DNA of 64,000 nt from JACRBR01 sp964371355 (GCA_964371355.1 CAYJMG010000020.1:7978-71977), one strand, 5' to 3'; shown: positions 1 through 8,413, counted from the first letter of the stretch. The notes: generated by a model not told the origin, from the letters alone. Made by a program: numbers and translations.

Positions 1-1344
1 CGCGGCCGGGTCGCCGGGTTCGGCGGGCGCCTGCTGCCCGGCGAAGCGCTCGGGTCCGGCGAGAACCAGCCGAAGTACGTGAATACGTCGCAATCGCAGA
101 TCTTCGACAAGGGGGCCATCCTCTATGCGCTCGACCTGGCGAAGGATGCGATCCGCACCGAGCGCAAGGCCGTGATCGTCGAGGGCTACATGGACGTCAT
201 CGCCGCGCACGAGCACGGCTACGCCAACGTCGTCGCCTCAATGGGTACCGCGCTCACCGAGCGCCAGGTCACCTTGCTGAAGCGCAACGCACCGGCCATC
301 GTGCTGGCCCTCGACGCTGACAACGCCGGCAGCGAGGCGACGATCCGCAGTGCGTACGAGATCGTGAACAGCAGCCTGCGGCGCAAGCCCGTGCCCAACG
401 CGCGCGGCATCGTGCGGCAGGTCGACTCCATCGATATCGACCTCCGCGTGCTATCGCTGCCCGAAGGGCGCGACCCGGACGAGGTCGTACGCTCCCAGCC
501 GGAGCTGTGGCCGCAGCTTGTGGAGCAGGCGAAGCCCGTGCTCGATCATCTCTTCGACGTCGCCGCAGCGAGCCACGATCTTGCCGACCCGCGGGAGCGC
601 TCCACCGTTGTGGCCGAACTAGCGCCGTTCATCGCCCTCACGGCCGACCGCGTCCTCCAGTCGCACTATCTCCAGCGTCTGTCGCGGCTTTCAAAGGTCG
701 ACGAAGCCACGCTGCGTCTCGAGCTGCGCGCTCCCGTGCGCGCGCGCCAGAATCCATCGCAGCAGGGCGATGTCGTGCCCGAAGAGCTGCGGGCTGGCGG
801 TCCGCGTCAAGAAGCTGCATCCCGCGTGCGCGATAACCGTGAAGAGTTTTGTCTGGCCTTGCTTTTCCAGTATCCTGAGCTACGCGCTGAGGCGAGCGGT
901 CTCGACCCCGAACTTTTCAGTCACAGCGAGAACCGCGCACTGTTCGAATCCTGGGTCGGTAGGGCGGATGACGGGGAGTCGTTTGGGCGATCGCTCTCGC
1001 CGGATCTGCGGCCACAGTACGAGCGCATTCTCTCCATCGATCTTCCTGCGTACGGTGACGAAACCGTAGTCCGCGCTCTTCGCACGACCGTCTGGGGTAT
1101 CGAGCAGCATCGCCTTCGCGAGGCGAAGCGCACGCGCGCCGCTGTTGTCGCCGAGAGCGCGGCGACGGGCGGCGCACAGATCGCTGAGCGCGCGCGTGCG
1201 GTGCTGGAGGGACGTATCCCGGAAGGCGCCGAGCTGGCCGATGATGAGGCCGACCCCGCCGCGGCCGTCGTCGAGGACATGGAAGCAAGGTCGAGGCTGC
1301 ACGAACACGAACTGCAGCGGCACAGGCCCCGTACGGCGAGGTAG
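1..1344 (+). CDS. dnaG: DNA primase DnaG, 5' end missing
   Basis: Synthesises RNA primers for DNA replication at the fork. The reading frame is open from base 1, so the gene starts upstream of the window and the zinc-binding domain is not visible. The first visible residues (GRVAGFGGR, then QPKYVNT) match the DnaG catalytic core. The TOPRIM domain follows: EGYMDVI with its conserved Glu at about visible residue 61, and LALDADNAG with the Asp pair at about 101-110. The C-terminal 200 residues are charged and poorly conserved, as expected for the helicase-interaction domain. rpoD starts 2 nt after the stop, the classical dnaG-rpoD macromolecular-synthesis arrangement. Seen: motifs and neighbour. 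Identity is very secure. Confidence 0.96.
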   Translation, partial: RGRVAGFGGRLLPGEALGSGENQPKYVNTSQSQIFDKGAILYALDLAKDAIRTERKAVIVEGYMDVIAAHEHGYANVVASMGTALTERQVTLLKRNAPAIVLALDADNAGSEATIRSAYEIVNSSLRRKPVPNARGIVRQVDSIDIDLRVLSLPEGRDPDEVVRSQPELWPQLVEQAKPVLDHLFDVAAASHDLADPRERSTVVAELAPFIALTADRVLQSHYLQRLSRLSKVDEATLRLELRAPVRARQNPSQQGDVVPEELRAGGPRQEAASRVRDNREEFCLALLFQYPELRAEASGLDPELFSHSENRALFESWVGRADDGESFGRSLSPDLRPQYERILSIDLPAYGDETVVRALRTTVWGIEQHRLREAKRTRAAVVAESAATGGAQIAERARAVLEGRIPEGAELADDEADPAAAVVEDMEARSRLHEHELQRHRPRTAR

Positions 1345-1346
1345 CC

Positions 1347-2891
1347 ATGAACGACACGCGGCGGGCTCCCACCCCTACTGCCCTCGACGACGAGGCCGCG
1401 GAGCCGCGTGACGAGTCGCTTCTCGAGAGCCCCGGCGATGGGTTCGGTGAGGTATACGCGCGTCTCGCCGATTCCGTGACCGTCGCCGGCGCGAACCCGC
1501 CCGGCACCCTCTCGCCCGAACTCTGGGCCGAGACTCCCGACGACGAGGAGCTGGAGGAGGAGGACCTCGAGAAGGACGCCGCCGCGCTCGAAGTCCAGGA
1601 GGGCGTCGACGACCCGGTCCGCATGTATCTCCGCGAGATCGGCAAGGTGTACCTCCTCTCAGGCGCCGCCGAGAAGAGCCTGGCGCGCAAGATGGAAGAA
1701 GCCAAGCATCTGGACGGGATCGAGAAGCAATGGACCGAGGAGCACGGCCGCCTGCCGAGCGGCTACGAGATGCTCTTCACGCTCATCCAGCAGTACACCG
1801 ACGCGCAGAAGTGCGTGCGCTTCATCAGCAAAGAGATCGGCATTAAGGCCTCACTCATCTCCGACGTTATCCAGAACGAACAGTGGCGCACGACCGTCGA
1901 TGCCGAGATGGACTTCGTCCTGGCCGATCGGCTGGCCCAGCATATGCGCTTCGCCCAGGAGGAAGCGCAGGGCGCCATCGTCCGTCTATCGATCATCACG
2001 CACATCCTGCGCGCCGAGCACATCCAGGCCGTCGCCAAGGAGCTGGGCGCGAAGAACCTGGTGCCGCCGCCCTGGGAGCGCATCAACGGCCACGGCCCGG
2101 ACGAGCAGGTACTGTGCGACTACTTCGCGCTGCTGAAGCGCGAAGGATTCCAGTCGGAGAAGCAGCTCACGGAGGCTAACCTCCGGCTCGTCGTCAGCGT
2201 GGCCAAGAAGTACATCGGGCGCGGCATGTCCCTCCTCGACCTCATCCAGGAGGGCAACATCGGCCTCATCCGCGCCGTCGAGAAGTTCGACTACCGCAAG
2301 GGCTTCAAGTTCAGCACCTACGCCACGTGGTGGATCCGGCAGGCCATCACCCGGGCCATCGCCGACCAGGCCCGCACGATCCGGATCCCCGTACATATGG
2401 TCGAGACCATCAACAAGCTCGTCCGCACCTCCCGCAGCCTCGTCCAGCAACTCGGCCGCGAACCCACCAGCGAGGAGATTGCCGTCGCGATGACCGATCC
2501 CCTCAACGGCCCGCCCATCACCCCGGAGAAGGTCCGCGAGATCATCAAGGTCTCGCAGGAGCCCGTTTCGCTCGAAATGCCTGTCGGCGAGGAGGAGGAC
2601 AGCCACCTGGGTGACTTCCTGCCCGACGAAGGCGCCCTCGCCCCAGCGGATGCCGCCTCGCAGCAGATGCTCAAAGAGCAGGTGATGGATGTGTTGAACA
2701 GCCTCACCACCCGCGAGCGCAAGGTGCTGGAGCTGCGCTTCGGCCTCGAGGACGGCCGCTCGCGCACGCTGGAGGAGGTCGGCCGCGAGTTCCGCGTGAC
2801 CCGCGAGCGCGTCCGCCAGATCGAAGCCAAGGCGCTCCGCAAGCTGCGCCACCCCTCCCGCAGCAAGAAGCTGAAGGACTACCTCGACTGA
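1347..2891 (+). CDS. rpoD: Primary RNA polymerase sigma factor RpoD (sigma-70)
   Basis: 514-residue housekeeping sigma factor directing core RNA polymerase to -35/-10 promoters. The N-terminus is acidic (ELEEEDLEKD), region 1.2 reads DDPVRMYLREIG near residue 88, and region 2 begins with LTEANLRLVVSVAKKYIGRG near 274, including the WWIRQAI -10 recognition helix. Region 3 follows IPVHM, and region 4 ends with the RTLEEVGREFRVTRERVRQI helix-turn-helix near 470-490. The ATG is 2 nt after the dnaG stop, implying translational coupling. The length is that of a group 1 sigma with a moderate non-conserved region between 1.2 and 2. Four GTCAGC repeats follow the stop. Confidence 0.97.
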   Translation: MNDTRRAPTPTALDDEAAEPRDESLLESPGDGFGEVYARLADSVTVAGANPPGTLSPELWAETPDDEELEEEDLEKDAAALEVQEGVDDPVRMYLREIGKVYLLSGAAEKSLARKMEEAKHLDGIEKQWTEEHGRLPSGYEMLFTLIQQYTDAQKCVRFISKEIGIKASLISDVIQNEQWRTTVDAEMDFVLADRLAQHMRFAQEEAQGAIVRLSIITHILRAEHIQAVAKELGAKNLVPPPWERINGHGPDEQVLCDYFALLKREGFQSEKQLTEANLRLVVSVAKKYIGRGMSLLDLIQEGNIGLIRAVEKFDYRKGFKFSTYATWWIRQAITRAIADQARTIRIPVHMVETINKLVRTSRSLVQQLGREPTSEEIAVAMTDPLNGPPITPEKVREIIKVSQEPVSLEMPVGEEEDSHLGDFLPDEGALAPADAASQQMLKEQVMDVLNSLTTRERKVLELRFGLEDGRSRTLEEVGREFRVTRERVRQIEAKALRKLRHPSRSKKLKDYLD

Positions 2892-2900
2892 GGTCGCCCC

Positions 2901-2930
2901 GTCAGCTTGTCAGCCCGTCAGCAGGTCAGC
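2901..2930. repeat. Four GTCAGC units at 8-bp period after rpoD
   Basis: GTCAGC occurs at 2901, 2909, 2917 and 2925, separated by the dinucleotides tt, cc and ag. The GTCAG core and the 8-bp spacing recall the CACTGACG satellites at 62223 and 63939 (reverse complement GTCAGTGC), suggesting one repeat family. It lies between the convergent ends of rpoD and the TCS1 kinase. Confidence 0.8.
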
Positions 2931-2944
2931 GTTGGTGCAGTGCC

Positions 2945-2961
2945 GCCCGCCGTGGGCGGGC
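2945..2961. terminator. Possible terminator hairpin between rpoD and TCS1 kinase
   Basis: A perfect 7-bp GC stem (GCCCGCC / GGCGGGC) with a GTG loop lies 54 nt after the rpoD stop. It is followed on the plus strand by a short pyrimidine run (TCTT). Its position between convergent genes fits a terminator, but no long U tract is present. Confidence 0.45.
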
Positions 2962-2963
2962 TC

Positions 2964-4244
2964 TTAGCCAGAGCCCCGAGCCTGAACGGGCAATGCCACT
3001 TCGAAGCTCGCACCCTGCCCGCGCACCGAACGGACGCCCACCGTCCCGCCGTGCAGCTCGACGATCCCCTTCGTGATGGCCAGCCCCAGTCCTACGCCGT
3101 CCGCCGTCGTGTCGTTGCGGGTCCGCGAACGCTCGCCCCGGTAGAACCGCGTCCACACGTGCGGAAGGTCGTCGTGGTCGATGCCATCTCCGGTGTCGGA
3201 GACGTCCACTACGACGCGATCGTCCGCTGGCTTTACAGAGACCGTCACCGAGCCGCCGCGCGGCGTATGCTCTAGCGCGTTGCGCAGCAAGTTAGCGATG
3301 GCCCGTTCCAGCCGATCACCGTCCGCCTCCACCGGCAGCGGCTGCGACTCGACTCGGAACTCTATGGCGATGCCAGCACGCTCGGCGCGTGCCCGCATGG
3401 CATCCACTACTTCCGACACAACCTCATCCACGGAGATCGACTGGCGCCGCAGCACGATCGCACCAGCATCGATCTGGGCCAGCTCGAAAAGATCATCGAT
3501 CATCCGGTTCAGGCGCTCCACGTCGCGCCGGATTGTCGCAAAGTAGCGGCGCATCTCAGTCGGCTCGTTCACCACGCCATCTTCAAGGGCGTCCACCATC
3601 GCGCGTATGGTCGAAAGCGGTGTCCGAAGGTCATGCGATATGGCGGACGTCAACTCTCGCCGTTCGGCGTCGAGCTGTGCTCGCTCCGCTTCCGCCTCAC
3701 CCAGCCGGGCGGCCAGCATGTTCAGATCTTGCGCCAGGGCGGCAACCTCGTCCGTCCCATCCACAATGGCGACGATGCCGCGGTCGCCGGAGACGAGGGC
3801 GCGGATGCCATCGTTGATGCGTGCGATGCGTGCGGTCGTGGTTGATGCCGCCCAGCCGGCGAACGCGACGGCCACGACCGCCCCGAATGCGGCGGTGGCC
3901 AGTACCACCTGCAGGTCGTGATCCGTTGAGATGAACATGAGCCGGGCAAGCACCAGGATGTTCACGACGAGCACTGCGCAGGTAACCAGCGCGACGGCTA
4001 CGAAACGGCCGATGAGTGTCAGGCCAAAGCGCCGATCGAGCAGCGAGATCACGGCCGCGCCGGCGGCCATGCTCGCCGCACCGGAGACGAACAGATAGAG
4101 CCCCAGCTCGATGAGATCTCCCCGGGGCGGGGCCAGCATGGTCTGTGTTATCGCCACCGCGATCGCAGTGGCGATAACGAGCACGCCGAAAGCCACGGCC
4201 GTCCACCGGATCATCGGCGTTCTGGCGGCTGGCTCACGGCTCAA
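2964..4244 (-). CDS. Sensor histidine kinase (TCS1)
   Basis: 426-residue membrane histidine kinase, the sensor partner of the response regulator just upstream. Several N-terminal hydrophobic segments lie within residues 10-160 (at least four stretches), with no large extracellular domain. A HAMP-like linker follows, then the HisKA dimerisation domain with H-box SHDLRTPL (phospho-His at about 203). The HATPase_c domain has N-box NLLRNALEHTP, G1 box VSDTGDGI, F-box and G2 box GVGLGLAI. The chosen start is TTG at 4244, which overlaps the regulator stop by 11 nt; an ATG at 4214 is the alternative. The signal is unknown. It is in an operon with the regulator and divergent from the 5021-12264 gene train. 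Confidence 0.93.
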   Translation of the reverse strand: MSREPAARTPMIRWTAVAFGVLVIATAIAVAITQTMLAPPRGDLIELGLYLFVSGAASMAAGAAVISLLDRRFGLTLIGRFVAVALVTCAVLVVNILVLARLMFISTDHDLQVVLATAAFGAVVAVAFAGWAASTTTARIARINDGIRALVSGDRGIVAIVDGTDEVAALAQDLNMLAARLGEAEAERAQLDAERRELTSAISHDLRTPLSTIRAMVDALEDGVVNEPTEMRRYFATIRRDVERLNRMIDDLFELAQIDAGAIVLRRQSISVDEVVSEVVDAMRARAERAGIAIEFRVESQPLPVEADGDRLERAIANLLRNALEHTPRGGSVTVSVKPADDRVVVDVSDTGDGIDHDDLPHVWTRFYRGERSRTRNDTTADGVGLGLAITKGIVELHGGTVGVRSVRGQGASFEVALPVQARGSG

Positions 4245-4908
4245 AACGATACCCCGCTCCCCACACCGTGCGTACGTACCGTGGCCGCGACGGGTCGGCC
4301 TCGATTTTCTCGCGCAGGCGCCGGATATGCACCGTCACGGTGCTCGCATCACCGTCGAAGCCGTCGGACCAGATTGCCGCCAGTAGCTGCTCGCGCGCGA
4401 ACACCTGTGCCGGATGCAGCGCGAGGTGGTACAGCAGGTCGAACTCCCGCGTGGTCAGCGCGACCGGCTTACCGTCCAGCTCGACGGCCCGGCGCGAACC
4501 ATCGATCACCATTCCTTCGAACTCCAGACGGCGCGTCGGCGCAATTCGGCCGGACCGGCGCAGCACCGCCCGGACACGCGCGGCTAGCTCTCGCGGGCTG
4601 AATGGCTTGCTCACGTAGTCGTCGGCGCCGATGTTCAGGCCGTGGAGCCGATCGCGCTCGTCGCCGCGCGCCGTGAGCATGATGATGGGGACGTCACTTG
4701 TCGCGCGGATGCGCTGGCACACCGTCGCGCCGTCCAGACGAGGAAGCATCAGGTCCAGGACGACGAGATCCGCGGGGCTGGAGCGGAACTCCTGGAGGGC
4801 CGCCTCCCCGTCGAACGCCAGCCGCACGTCGTGGCCGTCGCGCCGTAGGTAGCGTTCGACCACCTCGGCGACCATCGGCTCATCCTCAACGACGAGAATG
4901 TTGCTCAT
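4234..4908 (-). CDS. OmpR/PhoB-family response regulator (TCS1)
   Basis: 224-residue two-domain regulator. The receiver domain (residues 1-115) has the acidic pair at 8-9, phospho-acceptor Asp52 (VVLDLMLP) and the Lys of SKPFSPREL. The C-terminal winged-helix DNA-binding domain ends RYVRTVWGAGYRFEP, the classic OmpR/PhoB signature. The ATG at 4908 is preceded by GAGGAC. Upstream, on its own coding strand, a CGTAAG direct repeat with 11-bp period lies 10 nt before a TACGAT hexamer. The gene therefore probably regulates itself and the divergent genes at 5021 onward. The 5' leader would be very short. Confidence 0.95.
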   Translation of the reverse strand: MSNILVVEDEPMVAEVVERYLRRDGHDVRLAFDGEAALQEFRSSPADLVVLDLMLPRLDGATVCQRIRATSDVPIIMLTARGDERDRLHGLNIGADDYVSKPFSPRELAARVRAVLRRSGRIAPTRRLEFEGMVIDGSRRAVELDGKPVALTTREFDLLYHLALHPAQVFAREQLLAAIWSDGFDGDASTVTVHIRRLREKIEADPSRPRYVRTVWGAGYRFEP

Positions 4909-4918
4909 CAGTCCTCGA

Positions 4919-4951
4919 ATCGTATCCCTCAGTTCTTACGTAAGGCTTACG
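4919..4951 (-). promoter_or_regulatory. TCS1 promoter with CGTAAG direct-repeat box
   Basis: CTTACGTAAGGCTTACG at 4935-4951 is, on the minus strand, two CGTAAG half-sites at 11-bp period. Exactly 10 nt further on comes TACGAT (4924-4919), a plausible -10, and the regulator ATG follows 10 nt later. OmpR/PhoB regulators bind tandem half-sites at about 11-bp spacing that replace the -35. Assigning this box to the adjacent regulator is inference. Confidence 0.65.
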
Positions 4952-4980
4952 GACGCGGATGTTTCGGCAGTGCTCGCGGC

Positions 4981-5013
4981 CGTAAGGATTTCGTAAGCAC
5001 TCCATTCTATGCT
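4981..5013 (+). promoter_or_regulatory. Mirror CGTAAG box and -10 for the 5021 gene train
   Basis: CGTAAGGATTTCGTAAG at 4981-4997 holds two CGTAAG half-sites at 11-bp period, in the opposite orientation to the box at 4935-4951. Exactly 10 nt after the second half-site is TATGCT (5008-5013), and an ATG follows 7 nt later at 5021. This geometry matches the minus-strand promoter and predicts activation of the gene train by TCS1, with a leaderless or nearly leaderless mRNA. Confidence 0.65.
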
Positions 5014-5020
5014 GCGCTCC

Positions 5021-5836
5021 ATGAATGCCAGCCAGTCCCTGCGGGAGACCCAAACCGTCGCCAACCCGGTGGCCTCGCGCCTCTGGATATACACGAACTT
5101 CGACTGCAACCTCGCCTGCACGTACTGCCTCACGTCCTCGTCGCCCCGGGCCGTGCGGAGGGCGCTCCCAATCGAGGCCTTCCGCCGTCTCATCGATGAG
5201 GCGGTCGCCGAAGGCGTCGGTGAGGTGTTCTTGACGGGCGGCGAGCCCTTCCTGCTCCCCGACATCTTCGAGAGGATCGCCTACGCGGCCGAACGGCGGC
5301 CGCTCACCATCCTCACGAACGGCATGCTCTTGCGCGGCCGTCGCTTCGAGCAGTTGCTCGAGCTGCGCCGCCTCGCGATCACATTGCAGGTCAGCCTCGA
5401 CGGTCACGTCGCCGGCATCCACGACAGCTATCGCGGGGCGGGGTCGTGGTCCGCGACCGTCGATGCTGTCCGCAGGCTGCTCGATGCGCAGTTACGGGTC
5501 ACCATCGGGGCCACGGAGACGCCGGCGAACGCGGCACACATCGACGCGCTCCGAGACTTCGTGCGCGCGCTGGGGATTGATGAGCGCGACTTCTTCTTGC
5601 GGCCGCTCACGAAGCGGGGATTCAGCCAGGAGGGCATCGACCTGCTGCCCGCCGAACTCGCGCCCGAGCTGACGGTGACGGCGGAAGGCGTGTTCTGGCA
5701 TCCGCAGTCCGCGGGCGAGGCGATGCTGCTGTCTCGGCAGATCTTTCCGCTGAGCGAGGCGATCGAACTCATGCAGACGAATCTGGACGTCATGCGCGCC
5801 GGTGGCGCCGTAGTGCGTTCGTATCGGTGCGCCTGA
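5021..5836 (+). CDS. Radical SAM protein, short form without SPASM domain
   Basis: About 271 residues. CNLACTYC gives the CxxxCxxC motif that ligates the SAM-binding [4Fe-4S] cluster, followed by FLTGGEPFL (GGE motif) and a TIM-barrel-like fold (ILTNGMLL, VSLDG). No C-terminal SPASM cysteines are visible, only a final CA. Substrate unknown. ATG 5021 is chosen because the -10-like TATGCT at 5008-5013 would start transcription at about this codon. An in-frame ATG at 5009 lies inside that hexamer, and neither start has a Shine-Dalgarno. It is the first gene of the TCS1-linked train; the DoxX-like gene follows after 12 nt. Confidence 0.85.
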   Translation: MNASQSLRETQTVANPVASRLWIYTNFDCNLACTYCLTSSSPRAVRRALPIEAFRRLIDEAVAEGVGEVFLTGGEPFLLPDIFERIAYAAERRPLTILTNGMLLRGRRFEQLLELRRLAITLQVSLDGHVAGIHDSYRGAGSWSATVDAVRRLLDAQLRVTIGATETPANAAHIDALRDFVRALGIDERDFFLRPLTKRGFSQEGIDLLPAELAPELTVTAEGVFWHPQSAGEAMLLSRQIFPLSEAIELMQTNLDVMRAGGAVVRSYRCA

Positions 5837-5848
5837 AGGGAGTTTGGG

Positions 5849-6391
5849 ATGGCGACGGTTTCCGGTCTGTCAGACGTTGCGCCGTGGCGTGCGAACATCG
5901 CGTCATACGGCATCGCGTTCCTGCGAGTAGGCCTCGGCCTCGTGTTTCTCACGAACGGGTTCGCGAAGGCGACCGGTTGGGACGGCATTCACCCATTTCC
6001 CGGCTTCCTCATCGACTACGACGGCGCCCGGAACATCCTCTCGTCCGACACGCAGACTCATCCTGTCGGCATCTACAAGGACTTCATCGACAACGTTGTG
6101 CTCGACAACTACACCTTCTTCGGCGTCATGCTCACGCTCACCGAGATCAGCATCGGCATCATGCTCGTCACGGGCGCGTTCGCGAACGTCGGCGCCATCA
6201 TCGGGGCGATGTTCGCGCTGCACCTGAACTTCGCGAACTGGGATCGAGATATCTGGGCCTGGGAGTACGCGGTGGAGTGGATGCCGCTCCTGGCCCTCGT
6301 CCTCATCGGATCAGGCCGCCACTTCGGGCTCGACGAAGCATCAGCGAAGCTCGTGCCATCGCCCTTGCGGCGCTGGCCGATCACCGGATAG
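5849..6391 (+). CDS. DoxX-like integral membrane protein
   Basis: 180 residues with about four hydrophobic helices. The N-terminal FLRVGLGLVFLTNGFAKATGW is the DoxX/DoxD-like signature (R-x-x-x-G-x-x-F-x-x-x-G-x-x-K). Members are small quinone-associated or electron-transfer membrane proteins of varied roles. Later helices carry GVMLTLTEISIGIMLVTGAF and PLLALVLIGSGRHFGLD. A GAAGGGAG Shine-Dalgarno precedes the ATG. It sits between a radical SAM gene and an acyl-CoA-dehydrogenase-like gene, so it could pass electrons to or from that flavoprotein; this is inference. Confidence 0.8.
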   Translation: MATVSGLSDVAPWRANIASYGIAFLRVGLGLVFLTNGFAKATGWDGIHPFPGFLIDYDGARNILSSDTQTHPVGIYKDFIDNVVLDNYTFFGVMLTLTEISIGIMLVTGAFANVGAIIGAMFALHLNFANWDRDIWAWEYAVEWMPLLALVLIGSGRHFGLDEASAKLVPSPLRRWPITG

Positions 6392-6410
6392 CAGCGAGGA
6401 GAACACGCGA

Positions 6411-7544
6411 ATGACCACGGAAACCAGGGTCGAATACCAGACGGCGCTGCGAAGGGTAATCGAGGACGTCGTCGCGCCGAAGGCGATAGAGATTGATCGT
6501 GACGCCTCATTCCCCCGCGACGCCCTCAACGGGCTCGCCCGGGAGGGCGTCCTCGGCCTGATCAGCTCGCCCGACGTAGGCGGACTCGGTCTTGGGCTGG
6601 GCGCCGCGGCCGATGTCGTCGAGCAGCTCGCCCGCGAATGCGCTTCGACGGCGATGGTCGTGTGCATGCACTATGCGGCAACCGCCGTCATCGAAGCGCA
6701 CGGATCGAGGGAAGCGCGCGAGGCAGCGGCGTCCGGCCGCGCCATAGCGACGCTCGCCTTCTCCGAGGCAGGATCGCGGAGCCACTTCTGGGCGCCTGTC
6801 AGCACCGCGACGCGTGATGGTGAAAGCGTGCGGCTCGATGGGCAGAAGAGCTGGGTGACCTCCGCCGGCGAGGCCGACCTCTACGTGTGGTCGAGCCGGC
6901 CCCTGCAGGTGGACGGCGCCAGCTCCATCTGGCTCGTCCCGGCCAACACGCCGGGCCTCCAGGTGCCGGTCGCGTTCGACGGCCTCGGCCTGCGCGGCAA
7001 CTGCTCGAGCCCCATCATCGCCGAAGGCGCCGTCGTCCCGCAGTCCGCGATGCTCGGCCCCGATGGCGGGGGCTTCGACGTGATGATGGGCGTCGTGCTG
7101 CCCTACTTCCAGCTCATGAACGCCGGCTTCTCCGTCGGGACGATGGAGGCCGCCACCACGAAGGCGGCCGCGCACGTCGGTGGTGTGCGGTTCCAGCATC
7201 TCGACCAGACCCTCGCGGATCTGCCGACCATCCGTGCCTACGTCGCCCGTATGCGCACGAAGACGGACATGGCACGCGCCCTCCTGCTCGACGCGGTGAA
7301 CGCCGCCGAGACGGGGCGCGACGACGCCATGCTCCGGATCCTCGAATCGAAGGCCGCCGCTGGCGAGACGTCGACCGAAGTCACCGACTTGGCGATGCGC
7401 GTCTGCGGCGGAGCGGCGTTCCGGAAGGAGGTCGGGGTCGAGCGGCACTTCCGCGACGCGCGCGCTGCGACGGTCATGGCGCCCACAACCGACGTGCTCT
7501 ACGACTTCATCGGCCGCGCCACCTGCGGGCTGCCGCTGTTCTAG
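6411..7544 (+). CDS. Acyl-CoA dehydrogenase-like flavoprotein lacking the usual catalytic Glu
   Basis: 377 residues with the full ACAD fold: N-terminal helical domain, central beta domain (LAFSEAGS for FAD/substrate binding, then SWVTSAGEADLYVWSS) and C-terminal helical domain ending VCGGAAFRKEVGVERHFRDAR. After the conserved RDAR, a typical ACAD has YEGT with the catalytic Glu. Here the aligned stretch is MAPTTDVLYDFIG, so that Glu is replaced by Ala. This could mean a base at another position, or a non-dehydrogenase use of the flavin such as hydroxylation. The ATG has GAGGAGAA upstream. It is co-directional with the DoxX-like and PhnD-like genes, and no electron-transfer flavoprotein genes are nearby. 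Confidence 0.85.
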   Translation: MTTETRVEYQTALRRVIEDVVAPKAIEIDRDASFPRDALNGLAREGVLGLISSPDVGGLGLGLGAAADVVEQLARECASTAMVVCMHYAATAVIEAHGSREAREAAASGRAIATLAFSEAGSRSHFWAPVSTATRDGESVRLDGQKSWVTSAGEADLYVWSSRPLQVDGASSIWLVPANTPGLQVPVAFDGLGLRGNCSSPIIAEGAVVPQSAMLGPDGGGFDVMMGVVLPYFQLMNAGFSVGTMEAATTKAAAHVGGVRFQHLDQTLADLPTIRAYVARMRTKTDMARALLLDAVNAAETGRDDAMLRILESKAAAGETSTEVTDLAMRVCGGAAFRKEVGVERHFRDARAATVMAPTTDVLYDFIGRATCGLPLF

Positions 7545-7555
7545 GAGGACCAATC

Positions 7556-8413
7556 ATGCCCGATACGATCCTGCTCGGCGCTGTGGCCTACGACCCGAAG
7601 GTCGTGACGATCTGGGACGGCTTCAGGCGTTACCTGACGGCCAGGGGCCTCCCCTTCGATTACATCCTCTTCTCGAACTACGAGCGCCAGGTCGGCGCGC
7701 TGCTCGATGGCCACGTCCACGTCGCGTGGAACTCGCCGCTCGCCTGGATCCGCGCGCAACGCCTGGCCAGGTCCCGCGGCGTGCTGGTTTCGACGTTCTG
7801 CATGCGCGACACCGACCGCGACAACCGTTCCGTCATCGTCGTGAAGGCCGGCGCCGGGATCGACACCATCGGCCAGTTGCGCGGGAAGACCGTGGCTGTT
7901 GGTGCTGGCGACTCGCCCCAGGCCACCCTCATCCCGCTCGACCTCCTGCGTCGCGCTGGCCTGGCGCCGGACGTCGATGTTCGCGTCCAGCGCCACGAGG
8001 TGCTTAGCGGGCTGCACGGGGACCACGTCGGCGGCGAACGGGACGCCGCGAGAGCCCTCGCTGAGGGCGGGGCCGACGCCGCGTGCATGCACGAGTGGAA
8101 CTACCGCGCCTTCATTGGTGACGGGCTCTTCGCCCCTCTCTCGACGTCCATCCTCGCGCGCACGGAACCCTACGATCACTGCAACATGACTGCAGGTCCC
8201 GCCGCCACCGCCGAGACTGTCGCCGCCCTGCGCGACGCGTTACTCGCGATGGATCCCGCCGATCCGGAGGTGAAGCGCCTCTTCGACCTCGAGGGCCTCA
8301 CGCACTGGTGCGACGCTCGCCTCGACGGTTACGCCGCTCTCGACGCCGCGGTCGACGCGCTGGGCGTGTACGACGCGGAAGGCGCGATCCTCCAGCCGGA
8401 GTACGCGCGCTGA
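7556..8413 (+). CDS. PhnD/SsuA-type binding protein without export signal
   Basis: 285 residues of the phosphate/phosphonate-type periplasmic-binding fold (LGAVAYDPKVVTIWDGFRRY, then IGQLRGKTVAVGAGDSPQAT). The protein begins MPDTILLGAV, with no signal peptide, lipobox or membrane segment, and there are no transporter genes beside it. It therefore probably acts in the cytosol as an enzyme or ligand-binding partner. A strong AGGAGG at 7543-7548 sets the ATG at 7556. Its stop overlaps the next start (TGATG). Ligand unknown. Confidence 0.8.
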   Translation: MPDTILLGAVAYDPKVVTIWDGFRRYLTARGLPFDYILFSNYERQVGALLDGHVHVAWNSPLAWIRAQRLARSRGVLVSTFCMRDTDRDNRSVIVVKAGAGIDTIGQLRGKTVAVGAGDSPQATLIPLDLLRRAGLAPDVDVRVQRHEVLSGLHGDHVGGERDAARALAEGGADAACMHEWNYRAFIGDGLFAPLSTSILARTEPYDHCNMTAGPAATAETVAALRDALLAMDPADPEVKRLFDLEGLTHWCDARLDGYAALDAAVDALGVYDAEGAILQPEYAR

